Shown here one piece after another: positions 45,810-57,180 of a stretch of 64,000 nt of DNA (the first letter of the stretch is position 1; each line of letters starts with the position of its first letter). Origin of the DNA: Zygaena filipendulae (taxonomy: Eukaryota; Arthropoda; Insecta; Lepidoptera; Zygaenidae); NCBI GenBank assembly GCA_907165275.2, contig OU015653.1, forward strand, positions 2,200,001-2,264,000. Reading direction: 5' to 3'. Below the pieces are notes generated by a model, which was given only the letters and a program-made list of their open reading frames with translations, had not been told where the DNA came from and made no database searches. The translations under genes were made by a program, and so were the position numbers.

Positions 45810-46065
45810 CGACCACAGAGAAAAGAGTATATTGACTAGAGAGGCAATTAAGGTGGGGCAAAAAATGTTCATACTTTTCTAAACCTTTCTTCGTCGGCAT
45901 TCCAAGCTTGACGATATTCCATGCACTGTCAATTAAAAAAAAATCCAAGTACGAAAGTTTTTGGCGTGATGATCAGCTTTGTGTGAAAAATCACCCGGCG
46001 ACACTGGTTTTTATATGTTGTCATACTAAACTAAGTTGATGCCTCTTTTATCGATTCTATGTCGA
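45810..46065. repeat. Third copy of the palindrome-bearing dispersed repeat, with internal loss
   Basis: ACTAGAGAGG...GTGGGGCA, AAAATCACCCGGCGACACTGG and AACTAAGTTGATGCCTCTTTTATC match 19590-19925. The 20-bp palindrome itself is missing here. Confidence 0.6.
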
Positions 46066-46824
46066 ACAAGACTTTCTAGAAGGTTGTAAAAAAATACAAG
46101 TCTTTGACTCGGTACACGTGTTTCGATTTTCTCAGAAGACAATCATCTCTGTGTTGATATTTATACGCACTTGGCACCAGTCTCTGTCTGTCGGTTTACT
46201 TGTCTGTGACCTGTGTATTACTTGATCACACTGTTATTTCTTGATTTTGGGCTAAATCTGCTAGACTAGAAAAAATAAACCAAAATACTCTTTGTGAAAA
46301 TTCTAAAATAATCGACTTTAGAATTCCAAAAAAAATTACCTTTCACTTTTAAATATACGTATCATGTATTTTGTTACTGTGTAGCAGTTCGAACCAATTT
46401 CTAAACAGTAAAATTCGTGTATTAGACAATTAGTTTCTTCACAGTAACTCCAGTATATAACCATTACTATTAGTATATTTTAATATCATTTAATTTTATT
46501 ATAGTTTTGCTATTCAGTTCAATTTCATGCAAATGAACGCTTCTATTAAGTTATAAACAGGATCATATGCATTCATTCTATGAATCCAAAATTCTTTGTC
46601 AACTTTCAAGTTTGAGCAAATCTATATTTGGCAAATGGCACAAAGGTTTGTCCGAGCTTATGCAACTGGTCCTCGCGTGCAACAGGATGCTCTTGCATGC
46701 TAAGTGTTGCCACTCATTGTGCCACACAGTCACATCAAATCGGAACGGTCGAAAGTTGCTAGCAATCAAAATGAAAATTGCCCGTTGCCTTTGAGCCAAA
46801 TTTGCTACTTTTATCTTCGATTCA

Positions 46825-47150
46825 CTCAACAGAAGGGTTATAATGTAACTTTTGTTTCTATAATTTTTAGTTTCAATCAAAAGCATGGTGGTTTTGAGAT
46901 TAAAATATGCACGTTTTGACACCTACAATATAGAATTGAACAGAATAGAATAGAAGTTTATTAAACAAACCTTAAAATAGATAAGGTACCAAAATGGCCG
47001 CCACTCAGTATATTATGCCGTGGAACACTAGTCCCTCGACGCTGATTTTCAGTAGCGACCATATCTAGCAATCAACCAAATAAATCGCTATTTTTCTGAT
47101 TGAAACTGAAACATGATAGCAATAGAAGTTACATAATTGCCCTGCTGATA
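46825..47150. mobile_element. Fold-back element with a nested retroposon tail
   Basis: AGGGTTATAATGTAACTTTTG with TTTAGTTTCAATCA at the left pairs with TGATTGAAACTGAAACATG and AGAAGTTACATAATTGCCCT at the right. A relative without the nested insertion is at 63300-63490. Bases 46932-47062 are an insertion bordered by ATAT. Confidence 0.6.
46932..47062 (-). mobile_element. Nested retroposon tail
   Basis: Starts AGAATAGAATAGAAGTTTATT and contains CAAAATGGCCGCCACTCAGT and ACGCTGATTTTCAGTAGCG, resembling 15661-15805. It splits a fold-back element whose unbroken text at 63.35 kb reads CCTACAATATCTAGCAATC. Confidence 0.5.
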
Positions 47151-47560
47151 TATTATTATTTGTACTGTTGAATTGAAACTGTTGCTAACAACTCGACGGG
47201 GTTGCCAGTCCTAGTATAGTAATTATGCTTTTTCTATCTATCATTTTAGCTTTTATTCGGCATGACTAATTATAATTATTAACCCAGGGTGAAATTAGAT
47301 ATTAAACATTTCATGAAACTTCCCACTGCCTAGCTTGCACGAGTCGTTTGTTTTTAAACGTAACGGGATAGCAACCCAGTCAACGCTGCAAACACTCCAG
47401 ACACAACTGTTAAAAAAAAATATTACCTTAGAATATGTGTAATGATTCTAAGGAATTCCTATAGTAACATTGTGTGTTTAAAAAAATATTGTTTCAGAGA
47501 TTCCTAGATGGCATCAATTTTTTGAATATACAAACGTTTAAACATACAGTGTGTTTGCAG

Positions 47561-48004
47561 CTTCCACCTGTGTGGCACGAATGCGTGGACAGCACGTTAA
47601 CGGGTCCGTTCTATGATTCCCCCAGGGTCGAGGACGAGTGGGTCGCCGAGGCGGACGTGAAGCGAGTCAAGCGCGTCGAGATATCGCGCCTGCCCGCCGC
47701 CACTAAAGTGCTCTTATACGACCAGTTCTGCGCCTCGTACCGGAAGGCGGGCTCGCCTCCCCCCGCGCCGGCCCCCGCCCCCGCCGCCGCCCGCCTGCAG
47801 CCCCCGCGCACGCCCGCCTCCTCGCGCCTCCTCAACAACTTGCTCGCCAAGCAGAAGACCACCGAGCCAAAGGACAACTGCAGCGCCACCAACCTGCCGA
47901 TGGTGTACCGCGAGGAAGAGAAGACGCCTCAAGTGAGCGGCGCCCGGAAGAGGAAGCTGGGCCGGCGGCACGGCGGCGACTGCTTCTGGCCGTGCGGCCG
48001 GTAG
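47561..48004 (+). CDS. jing: jing/AEBP2 terminal coding exon (C-terminal domain and tail)
   Basis: Acceptor GTTTGCAG|CTT, stop TAG at 48002-48004. Begins LPPVWHECVDSTLTG, matching LPDVW in AEBP2, followed by VKRVKRVEISRLPAATKVLLYDQF, matching the AEBP2 segment LSKLPKDTALLLD near its C-terminus. That region packs against SUZ12/RBBP4 in PRC2. The insect protein then continues about 90 residues beyond the point where AEBP2 ends: a Pro/Ala linker, LLNNLLAKQK, a KRKLGRRH basic cluster and a final CFWPCGR. The exon is CpG-rich. A second acceptor TTGTTTCAG|AG at 47497 is in frame and would add about 21 AT-rich codons; I consider it unlikely. Confidence 0.88.
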   Translation, partial: LPPVWHECVDSTLTGPFYDSPRVEDEWVAEADVKRVKRVEISRLPAATKVLLYDQFCASYRKAGSPPPAPAPAPAAARLQPPRTPASSRLLNNLLAKQKTTEPKDNCSATNLPMVYREEEKTPQVSGARKRKLGRRHGGDCFWPCGR

Positions 48005-49084
48005 GCGGACTTAGCGTAAGATATCATCATATCTATGGTCGCTCACTGTGGGCCTCGTGAGAAAGCTCAAGGTCACCAAGGTTGCGGGATCGAATCGGAG
48101 ATGAGGAGATCCGCATCCGAACCGGGGTTACCGACATAGCCCGAAGAAACCTCAAGCGTTAGATATTATGTCGCGTACCAAACCAGATCCGGGCGTGCTC
48201 CTAGGGCTAGGCAGATGTTGATTCGAGCATTCTCGCCAAAGAGAAGTCCGCCGCGACGCGGTCGGACGCGATGACGGAGGGAAAGAAAATTATATTCACA
48301 AGACTGATGCTTAATTATTTTTTTTGTTTAATTTTTTTTTTTATTACTTATTGTTATTATAAAATTGAGAATTCCGTTCCGTGTTTGCGAACAAAGAACG
48401 TTGTACATAGCTAGTTTGAAATGTATGTAACATAGTATCGTCTCGGCTATTCGAGCGTCGCGCCGCGTCGTGTAAACATAATTATTTTTAAGTAAATTAA
48501 AAAAAAATCTAGTAATTAATTAACAATAATGTAATTTAAATAAGTTTTGAGGGGTTTCGTTTTTAATTTAATTTTTTTTGTTTTTCGTGTACCGTCCGAT
48601 CGTTCCAAGACGGGGTGCGGTCTGGATATTTCGTAAGTCGTATTAGAGTCGTATTAGCGTGTTAGTTAAGTGCGTGTCGCACGAACGACCAGCACTCGTG
48701 TATCACTGCCAACCGTGTATATAGATAGGTTTAATGTTAGATATAATACATAATAATATGTCTTTGGGAAAACCAAGATGTCGTTTTAGGGAAGTGGACG
48801 CTTTAGGATGTGGTCATTTTCGACCTCGAGGGTGTAGGTGGGGACACCGCGGCTCAGGAGTGCAACGGATTGCCAATGTAATGCCGAGTGGCTTGTCGCT
48901 TCTGTCGATGTCACAATCATTAACAAACAGACAAAAACAACTAGATTAGTTACTTCCAAAATGAGCTTAGGCGGCTGAAAACCGAACTTTAAAGTTTGAT
49001 GTCGCTATACTAAAAAACAACTACTTACAAGACGGAAATACTTTCTCGCTCGCACGCGCGGTGGTTATGGAATTTACATAAAAC

Positions 49085-49190
49085 GCCGATGACCCATGGT
49101 GGTGTAGTGGTTAGCGAGCCTGACGGCGACGCCGGGTGTCGCGGGTTCGATTCCCGTATCGGGGTGAGCGCTATGTGACGAATTTTTGTG
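49085..49190 (+). repeat. tRNA-derived SINE fragment
   Basis: TGGTGTAGTGGTTAGCG fits RNA polymerase III box A and GGTTCGATTCCC fits box B. The T-arm pairs (GCGGG with CCCGT), but only three of seven acceptor-stem pairs are Watson-Crick and there is no clear anticodon arm. Downstream ATTTTTGTG-type sequence follows. It is a SINE head or tRNA relic, not a working tRNA gene. Confidence 0.65.
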
Positions 49191-50172
49191 TTTAGGAACA
49201 CTAGTATTTGAGAGTTAAGGCCAGTCGAGGAAAATTCGGATTTTCAAAAAGTGCTCAGACCAACTTTGCGTGCGATAGGTCAAAATAATTATTCTCTCAA
49301 AACTAGACAGAGCAAACATTACAGAGAACTAAAAACTCAATTCTGACTGGCACCTAGATGTCATTTGAAAAAAAAATAGGAACCGTAAAATATATCGTTT
49401 TCGAAACGTAAAATGTAACAATTTCTATTATATAATTTTGCGATTAATTTCAAAATAGCGTCACTAGATTACGGTATGTTACTTTCGTAGTAGTTACCCT
49501 CAGGACTTGTTGAGTGACCTCGTAACTGTCGCCGTGGTAGTCGCGGTCTGTGCATTTCTAAAACTGAGTTTTATAAATCGTTCCAGTGTGATTTCAGTTC
49601 CGTAATCATTGTGCCAGGTGCCCAACGCGTCATGCGATACTCGCACGGATGTGCCAATCGGTACCGTATTTTGTGTGTAATAATATCTAAACTTTAATCC
49701 TTTTACGTGATCATGAATGTCGGATACATGACGCTGAATTTATGTAACGATATTTCACGGAGATTGGTTAAAAATCGCGATCGATCCCCGCGCCGTATGG
49801 GCTCCGCTGAAAACCGCTGAAAAAGTGCTGAGACGGTGTCCATTTTGGCATCACGGAAACTATATAAGATCCATTTTAAATTTGATGCATGTATTACTTT
49901 TAAGAAATTTTGTGATGCCAAATAAAGATATGTCTATGTCTAAAAAGACAAATAAATCCCAAATAAATTGAACACTTCCATTTCACCGATGTTTGACTCA
50001 AAAATGAATGTCTTAAAACAATACGAATACCTGCAATTTCATAAAAATAATATATTTTACTGGTTAAAATTTAGTGTCCAGATTTAATATTTTTGAATGT
50101 TAGATTTATTTCTAACATTAACTTTAACTTTTATCAATTTTATTTAAAGCGTTTAAATTTATAATATGCTAC

Positions 50173-50381
50173 CTAGCTGTCCCCCGCGGTTTCACCCGCG
50201 TTAATTTCGGAGTTCCCGTGGGAATTTCCGGATAAAAGTACACTATGTCACTCAGGACTACCGTAGCTTCCTATAAGTGAAAGAATTTTCAAAACCGGTT
50301 CAGTAGATCCAGAGATTACCCCCTACAATGTCACAAACTCACAAACTTTAGTTTTTTAGGTATAATACCTATTAGTATAGA
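50173..50381 (-). mobile_element. Complete Helitron-like element
   Basis: CTAGCTGTCCCCCGCGGTTTCACCCGCG at the left, GGATAAAAGTACACTATGTC, CCGGTTCAGTAGATCCAGAG, and the 5' end ATTAGTATAGA at the right. The same 3' half subfamily occurs at 10488. Confidence 0.7.
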
Positions 50382-51652
50382 TAACACAAGCATGGGAGAT
50401 AGACTATTCAAGTATATCTGACTCCCGACGATGGTATTCGCAGACCTTAGACAACTTGTATTTTCTTCAACTCTCCAAGTTATCGTAACTAAATCTAGCT
50501 TGGACCGTATTCGTGACACACCAAGTGCCTCGACACACAGCTCACGTACTCGACCCCAGCTATGTAGTGTTCAAATTTGTGTCTAACAATCCGAGGATAT
50601 AGTAAATAATGGCCATTCGCAGTCATATCAAATGAAACTAGCTGTTAGTACTTTAAAATGGTGGCATACACTAACCATATCGTTTCAAAGAAGATGGAAA
50701 AGAACTTACTTTACCCGTGAATAGGTACGTTTAATTTGATTTACTGAACTTTTTTATATTAATTCTGTCACACAATAATAAATTGGCACCACAATTTTTT
50801 TCAATACCCGAAATGTTTTAAGTCAACTCTACTCATTCGGTACCATCTGTAATCTAAACTTGGGAAGTAATTCGGAATTTTGAGAAAAAAAAGAAAGCAA
50901 GAAAGAAAGAAGTCTTTTTACGAACAGAAAAAATCTACTCTTTCATACAATGGGCTCTTTAAAGTAACCTGAAGGTTTTGTGTTTTAATCTCCTCTTTGG
51001 TTTTATCGGTGTCGTAGAAATGGGGAAAAAAGGTTATATACCCTATACGATTCTTCTAGAATAATATGGTTAGTCTATAGACGTTAGCCAACAAAAGGTT
51101 TTGGTTGAGGGTGCAACGTTTTTATATGTTATTTTAATACAATATAAATAAATGATTAATAACTAGAGGAAAAAATAATAAAGCAATTTTCGATGACGCT
51201 TGACTGAATCAACAGCTGTCTACTTTGTGTGTGCAAGTGTTAATTAGATTTAATGGGAAATTAATAAAATATTCACTGCCATAAGTGTTGTGTTTAGTTC
51301 TCGACGTCTTATTGGTTTTATTTTGCATCGACTGTTATTGTAATGTTAGCAATAAATAAATAAATCGATATCTATAAATTTTCTTATGTGATAAGTGATT
51401 TGCATTGTTGAAAATAATTAATATGCTACAGACATAGCGACAACGCACAATTTTGGACGAATTATTGTATTTTCCTTTAGACTGTTAAGAATACCTTTTA
51501 AATGATTGTAGGTATGTATGACTTCACGTTCTAACTTAAATTTGATATGTCGAATGTGTATTAGTTATCTTCGGATTTATTTGGTTACGAAATTCTTTTT
51601 AAAAGATGCAATAGAAAACAAGAAGAAAAAGATTAAAAAGATTCCGATAAAT

Positions 51653-51866
51653 GGACATAGATAAGCAATAGTGTTAACCCACACTGGAGAAATTTTGAGT
51701 AAATCGTTTTTAATTTATAGCGCCATTTTTTGTCGACAATTTTTTATGTTCAACATTTTGTTTGGTATTTAAACAATGTACCTGGTAAGGTAAACACATT
51801 AATTAAAAAAACGTGCTGTAACTCCTGTGTTTTAATAACTTAATTTTGTGGGTTAACATGTTATAC
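51653..51866. mobile_element. MITE of the GGACATAGATAAG family, one end lost
   Basis: Starts GGACATAGATAAGCAATAGT, followed by GTTAACCCACACTGGAGAAATTTTGAG. The right side reaches TTGTGGGTTAACATGTTATA, where the family terminus should continue as TTGCTTATC but does not. Confidence 0.7.
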
Positions 51867-51999
51867 CTTGTTATGTTATCCTTTGTAAATAATTTCATGC
51901 CATCACGTGAGCGTGAGTTGTGATCGATCGACATACACGATAACGCCTCGAGAGCAATAAAATAACGATAGGTGTCTTACGGGAGCGCTACAACACCAG

Positions 52000-52214
52000 G
52001 GCCCCATTCACTATGACCATAACGCGCCACAATAAATGTCTTTCCCTCGTACTCAAAGAACTTTCACACCAAAAAAATACATTTGCAACGTTTATTGTAG
52101 CGTACAGATTATAGAATATTAATTTCTTATATTTTTGCATCTGGAACGTTGGGGATGGTGTTTTTGGGACGCGCGTTACGAGCAAGGAATGTTGGTCATA
52201 GTGAATAAGGGCCC
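52000..52214. mobile_element. MITE of the TTCACTATGACC family, complete
   Basis: GCCCCATTCACTATGACC at the left and GGTCATAGTGAATAAGGGCCC at the right. The inner TTTTTGGGACGCGCGTTACG matches the inverted inner block of 22858-23099. Another TAGTGAATAAGGGG sits at 52320. Confidence 0.8.
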
Positions 52215-54283
52215 ACACGTACGGGCAGTACAAGTCGCGACTGCTTATGTATAGCGATTTTAATGTGACCGTATCGGGGGTCACTACAATTTTGGGGGTT
52301 AAAATAAAAACATGCCTTTTAGTGAATAAGGGGTGTGTAAATTGTCAAACACTGTGTTCTGTGCTCACACGATCTCGCTAGTATTTTTAGTTAGTGCCTA
52401 TATATAGCCTTAAGTTAGTATGACACTGTGTGCGTGAACTTCGCGTAGAAAGAAATGTAATTGAATCGTATTTTTCAAAGTTTCATGTAACGAAACGTGA
52501 AGTTGTATAAAGAAAAATGTAAAAGTAATAATAGACGGAGTGTCGCGCGCCAGTTACATTTTGTAGTATAGAATGCGCTATATTCCGTTTAAGTGTGAAT
52601 TGAAATATGTAAATCTGTGTTTAAATGTACCATAGGGAGCCTTAAGCGCGGTGTGGACTATCGCGTTTTCCAAGTCGGTTAAAAATAATATTAGAATTTA
52701 GCAATACTGCTACGGCTGGCTCGCGCGCGAAATACACCGTTGTGGTGGTGTGTGTAAATGCAAAGATAGATAAATTGTAAAGTTGAAGGTTAGTTAAAAC
52801 TATGTATACTTAGGTATTATTCTAAAATGAAATTTTTAAACAACCCCTTTAGAGTACCGATAACGCGTCGACAAACCGCCGTGTATATTGGTAATTAATA
52901 CGATAGTTATCCTCCAAGCCGGAACGACACTATGGGGCTTTGCTAGTCTTTTTAGAATAATACGGTTTGTCTATGGTTAGAGTGAACACAGGTCGCCCGA
53001 TACTCTCCTCTCGCTCGTTCAGCGCGGGAGGGAGTGAGACGGCAACATTCCGGCGCTCGTATCCGCTCCGATCGGTCCCAAAGAAGTGTAATAGGAAAAA
53101 AATTGTTTTCTCTATTAGTAAAGTTGGAGCCTGAATGTTGGTTGATGTGGCGCACTATGTACGACGTGGGTACGGTTTTCGATTTCGTTTCGTTTAGAAA
53201 AAAGAAACATCTCTTGGAACATTTCCAATGTACTGATTTTATAATTATTATTAAATTTCTCTAGTTTAATTGTTTACAGCACTGATGGTGAAGTGCCATA
53301 TTTTTTATAATATTGGCTCGCTTTTTTTGTACTGTAACACTAATGTAGTGAAATTCGACACCAAAATTGCGAAAGACAAATTCTTATTTTTAATATAAAA
53401 CGTTTTATGTGGCATAAAACAATATCGACTTGATTCTTTGATCTCAATTAACAAATCGGCAGTGAAATTGTATCGTCAGTTGCTGAATACATGCGAGATG
53501 TTTGGGTAATTGGCCCATCTAGACCTTAATTCGATTATAATTTCGCTCAAAACTTTAAGTTCCTCTGTTTTCAGATTATTTCCAAATAGGTAAAAAAGAA
53601 ACAATGTTTGGCCTACGAAGAAAAATGTATAAGTACAAATTTTGTAACAATTTTTTTTTGCAATATTTTTTTAACGGCGTGATGAAAAGTAATTGATATT
53701 TGGCAATGTAATAATATAATGTAACAGTTGAAGGGAGGTGAACAGTTAGCACCCTAATCTAGTTTAGAGTATAGAATTTGAGGATCGTTACGACAGAGTG
53801 ATATTTTGTAAGTCTCGCTATCGCGAGGCACCAAATTATATCGGAATACTTACGATGATATACATAAAATTACATTTAAGATGGCGAAAACATAATAGTA
53901 AAAATATATTTTTATCACTGCCATAAAAATAGTCGTGCTTTGTGTTGAATGAGATTTTGCGTGTTTGAGTATGCCTGAACCTTGTGCTCAGAGCGTATCG
54001 AAACATAATTTAGTATTTTCCCCCTCTGGCAAACACTTTTACATGCAGAATTTTATATCTGGTATACAAAAAAAAAATGTATTATGAATTCGGTGTTGGT
54101 ATTGTTAGTACCCATCATAAAGGTTTCATTTTTTTTTTCTGTATTTTTCACTTAACGTTCTTTTGTATCGGAGGAGATTGTCGTGAAAATTGTATATTGT
54201 AACAGGCGTGAAACACATTACAGCCGATGCAGACGCGTGGATATAGTTAAATGGGCGTCATTCGGACGAACGGAGGAGTGTAA

Positions 54284-54652
54284 ATAGATATTTAGGTAAT
54301 ATTTTCTTCTGCATGTTACTGTAATTTGCTTCGCGCCTCGCTAAGGAGAGAGGGCGGCGGCTCTGTCCCGGGTGACGCGGTCCTGGGGACAGGGCGGTCC
54401 CGGGGACAAAGCGGTCCCGTGGATACAAGCGGCCGCTGCGGCCCGGGACGCGCCGGAGAGTAGAGCTAGTGGTAGTACGTTTGTCTTTCACCATGTTTCC
54501 TATATAATGCGTTTATTATATGAATGTTCCCTTTTATTGTAAATGTTTGACGAGATAACAATAGTTATTATTATTATTATATACGGGCCTCCAGCGCGAG
54601 CGCCCCGGATAGTGTGCACACTTATATTCAATTTGTAGATATTTAATTATAT
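54284..54652 (+). promoter_or_regulatory. Two Pumilio-type motifs in the probable 3'UTR
   Basis: TGTAAATA near 54280 and TGTAGATA near 54637 match the Pumilio response element TGTANATA. Two such sites can occur by chance in AT-rich DNA, so function depends on this being transcribed 3'UTR. Confidence 0.25.
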
Positions 54653-54950
54653 AGTATAAAATGTTTTTTTTAATGATTTGTCTTTTTTTTGTCCACTTAC
54701 GCCCTTTAGTTGTTAGGGTGGGAGCCGAAAAAAGTTGGAATAATTAATTTGACCCCAAATCTACCTCAATTAATTTATCACACGTTTGGGCATAATAATA
54801 GTGAATGTTAATTTAACCTTGGAGTTCATTGTAGTGTTTATTAAGAATTTTTTAATATAAAGAATGGTTTTCTCCACCTGTCACAAGTACTGTATCTTAT
54901 AATATTAAATATATTGTATGATTGATACCAGTGAGTTTCATTGTTTACAA

Positions 54951-56640
54951 AACTTCTCACCTAGTTTAGGCAAACATTACCTATCTAAAACGGATCATAT
55001 TGAAATATGACGCAGGTAATTCTTTTTTAGGTACTTAATTTTTGTTCAAACTCCACGAAATACAGGGCAGGTCTTCAGAAATAGCTGTAATAGATCTGTC
55101 TTTCTGTTTGTCACTGCATGCATCACGGGGAAACTTCACAGGACTAAAAACTTGGTTTATTATAACCTTTAATAACGGGGTCCAACCACGACCGTGTTAC
55201 TTTACGATATAGATAACTTCTAATGACTTACTCGCCCATCTGAATTTCTGACCCTCTACTGTACCTACGTAATGTTGAAATTTTAATTCTAAAAATAAAA
55301 ATATTTCCCAAGGCAATCCCAAAAATTCAAGTAAGTAAAAGTACAGGGAATAATACCGAGCCCTCAGCCCAGTACCATATTAATATTAATTATTATCGAT
55401 ATTGGAATTGCGTTATTTTTAAAATTAAATCGTCAACTACTCATCAATTTGGAGCGGAAATGAGGTCGCGTACAAAGATACCTACTAATTACCAAGTAAC
55501 AAGCACACGGCTTCTCGCATTACCAAGGGATTCGATATGTATCATGTGGGGTCTGTTCGCAGTGCACACATGTCGCAGTCAAGTTGCATAATTCGCCTGT
55601 TTGGATTTTTTATAACGGACAAAAATCTTCTGTGTTGTACGGAGTAGGTGCAAACACCCCAACGAGCTATAGGTTAGAACTGTGACTGCAGTTCACAACA
55701 GAATCAAATCGTAGATACCTATTTCTGATGCAGGTTCACTCACTACAACATATTTGTACCGTCTATAAAAGAAAATACTGACCGATTGTAAACGGATGAA
55801 TTACCTATAACAATACTAGCTGTTGCTCGCGATTTCAGGATTTAAGCAAACTTGGAGCATAAAAATATAGGCGGTATTGGTGAAAATGAAGGATAAAGAT
55901 TGATCAAGACAGTTGGAATACATGTGGGATCTTCATTTCAAATGAACGTACCTAGATATTAGGGGTTTTCCCAGATTTCAATCCGTAAAGTGAAAAAGGT
56001 AGGTCTCCCTACGTCATTTAGGAAAAAAATTGCATTTGAAATATGCCTATATTTTAAAATAAATAGATTTTATGTATATTCAGTAACGCGCAATGACGTC
56101 TTCCGACTTACATGCGGCTGGCATATATGTTCATAAGTGTCGAATTTCCTTAGAAAAATAAATAACACTATCATGTTATTTATAATGAATTGTTATTATT
56201 AGTTCTGTTACTTTGTTACAATATTAGGTAGCCGAGTTGTGAAAGGTTTTAGTTTTATGCACGGGAACTGTGTCGATAAATTCTTCACAAGAAATCCGAT
56301 GCTCCTCAGGTGTGGTCAACTATTTATTATGAACCCTAATTAATACCGTAACTTCGTGGTGAATTCCAATATAGTTTGACACGCTCACAATTAAGACGCA
56401 ACGTTTGTGATTTGTTTAAAACTCAAACTTCGGTTTTGGCTTCGCGCAGGGGTGCGTAGGTAAAGGTTACAATAAGACGCTGTTTAAATTAGGCAAGACA
56501 AGTCCGTTAGGTACAGTCTACAGATAAATTGTTATGGCGTGTCCATTGAAAGCGACACAAAGTTTATTAAAAACGATCGTATCTTCCAAACATTGCATTG
56601 TAGGTATACATTATATAAATAGAACAATACTATTTCTTTA
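54951..56640. other. No gene seen
   Basis: AT-rich intergenic sequence with a small Helitron-like CTAGCTGTTGCTCGCGATTTC piece at about 55816. No exon or ORF of note. Confidence 0.4.
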
Positions 56641-56960
56641 ACCGACTTCCAAAAAAAGGAGGAGGTTCTCAATTCGACTGTGTGTTTTGTTTTTTATTTT
56701 TGTTACGCGATTACTCGAAGACGGCTGGATTGATTTGGAATTTTTTTTGTTTGATAGCCGATAGGGTGCGCCTACTTTCTGTTGATCCCATTATAAAGAA
56801 GTCAGGATCTGATGGTAGGATCATGGAGAAATCGAGGAAATACTTCAAATACAGGCCCAGTCTTGTCTGCAATGAGGTGGGTCGGGAGCGGACTTTGTCT
56901 ATTACCTACCTATTTGGCTTGGCAGTTGGCACCGACTTCGAAACAATCAGAAGGTAAGGT
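56641..56960. mobile_element. Dispersed element starting ACCGACTTCCAAAAAAAGGA
   Basis: ACCGACTTCCAAAAAAAGGA followed by GGAGGTTCTCAATTCGACTG is a text I recognise as a very common lepidopteran repeat. The right part ends in GGCACCGACTTCGAAACAATC. A diverged piece (AAAGGAGGTTCTC) is at 43160. Confidence 0.6.
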
Positions 56961-57005
56961 AGCACACACGTAGGTTATTTACAGGGTCAGGGTTAGGTTA
57001 GAAAC

Positions 57006-57180
57006 GGGGTCCTTATCCACTATGGTCTATGACCAAGAACGCCTAGCCTTGCACTGAGGCATAACGCGCGTCCCTAAAACACAATCCTAAACGCTTCTGA
57101 TACCAAAGTATTGGAAATTATATTCTGTGTGCCATAAGACATAAATGAATTTTTCATTACTCATACTCGGAAAGTAGGTC
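57006..57180. mobile_element. MITE of the TTCACTATGACC family, one end lost
   Basis: Left end GGTCCTTATCCACTATGG, then TAACGCGCGTCCCTAAAACACAAT and ATACCAAAGTATTGG as in 22858-23099. The right inverted end is not found. Confidence 0.6.

Larger units (their letters stand above)
43915..47560 (+). other. jing intron between coding exons 4 and 5
   Basis: 3646 bp, GTGTGA...GTTTGCAG. It carries a CTTGGCCGGTTTTT-type repeat, a palindrome-bearing repeat and a fold-back element. Bases 44345-45800 are AT-rich with no exon seen. Confidence 0.7.
48005..54950 (+). other. Probable long 3'UTR and 3' flank of jing
   Basis: No coding sequence follows the stop. Up to about 50.1 kb and again from 52.3 to 54.95 kb the DNA is largely repeat-free, as expected of a conserved 3'UTR. 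AATAAA occurs at 49921, around 51340-51365 and elsewhere, so the end cannot be fixed. Near 48115-48160 an RTGVTDIARRN reading resembles a LINE ORF2 tail but is too short to call. A GC-rich patch with GGTCCCGGGGAC-type units lies at 54350-54460. The interval includes a SINE, a Helitron-like element and two MITEs, so some of it may lie beyond the transcript. Confidence 0.35.

Noticed and set aside
48080..48165. LINE ORF2 tail (RTGVTDIARRN) just after the jing stop
   Set aside because: Only about a dozen residues match from memory, with a stop straight after. Too short to call.
49085..49160. Functional tRNA gene
   Set aside because: Boxes A and B and the T-arm are present, but the acceptor stem and anticodon arm do not fold, and a related SINE head occurs at 1.3 kb.
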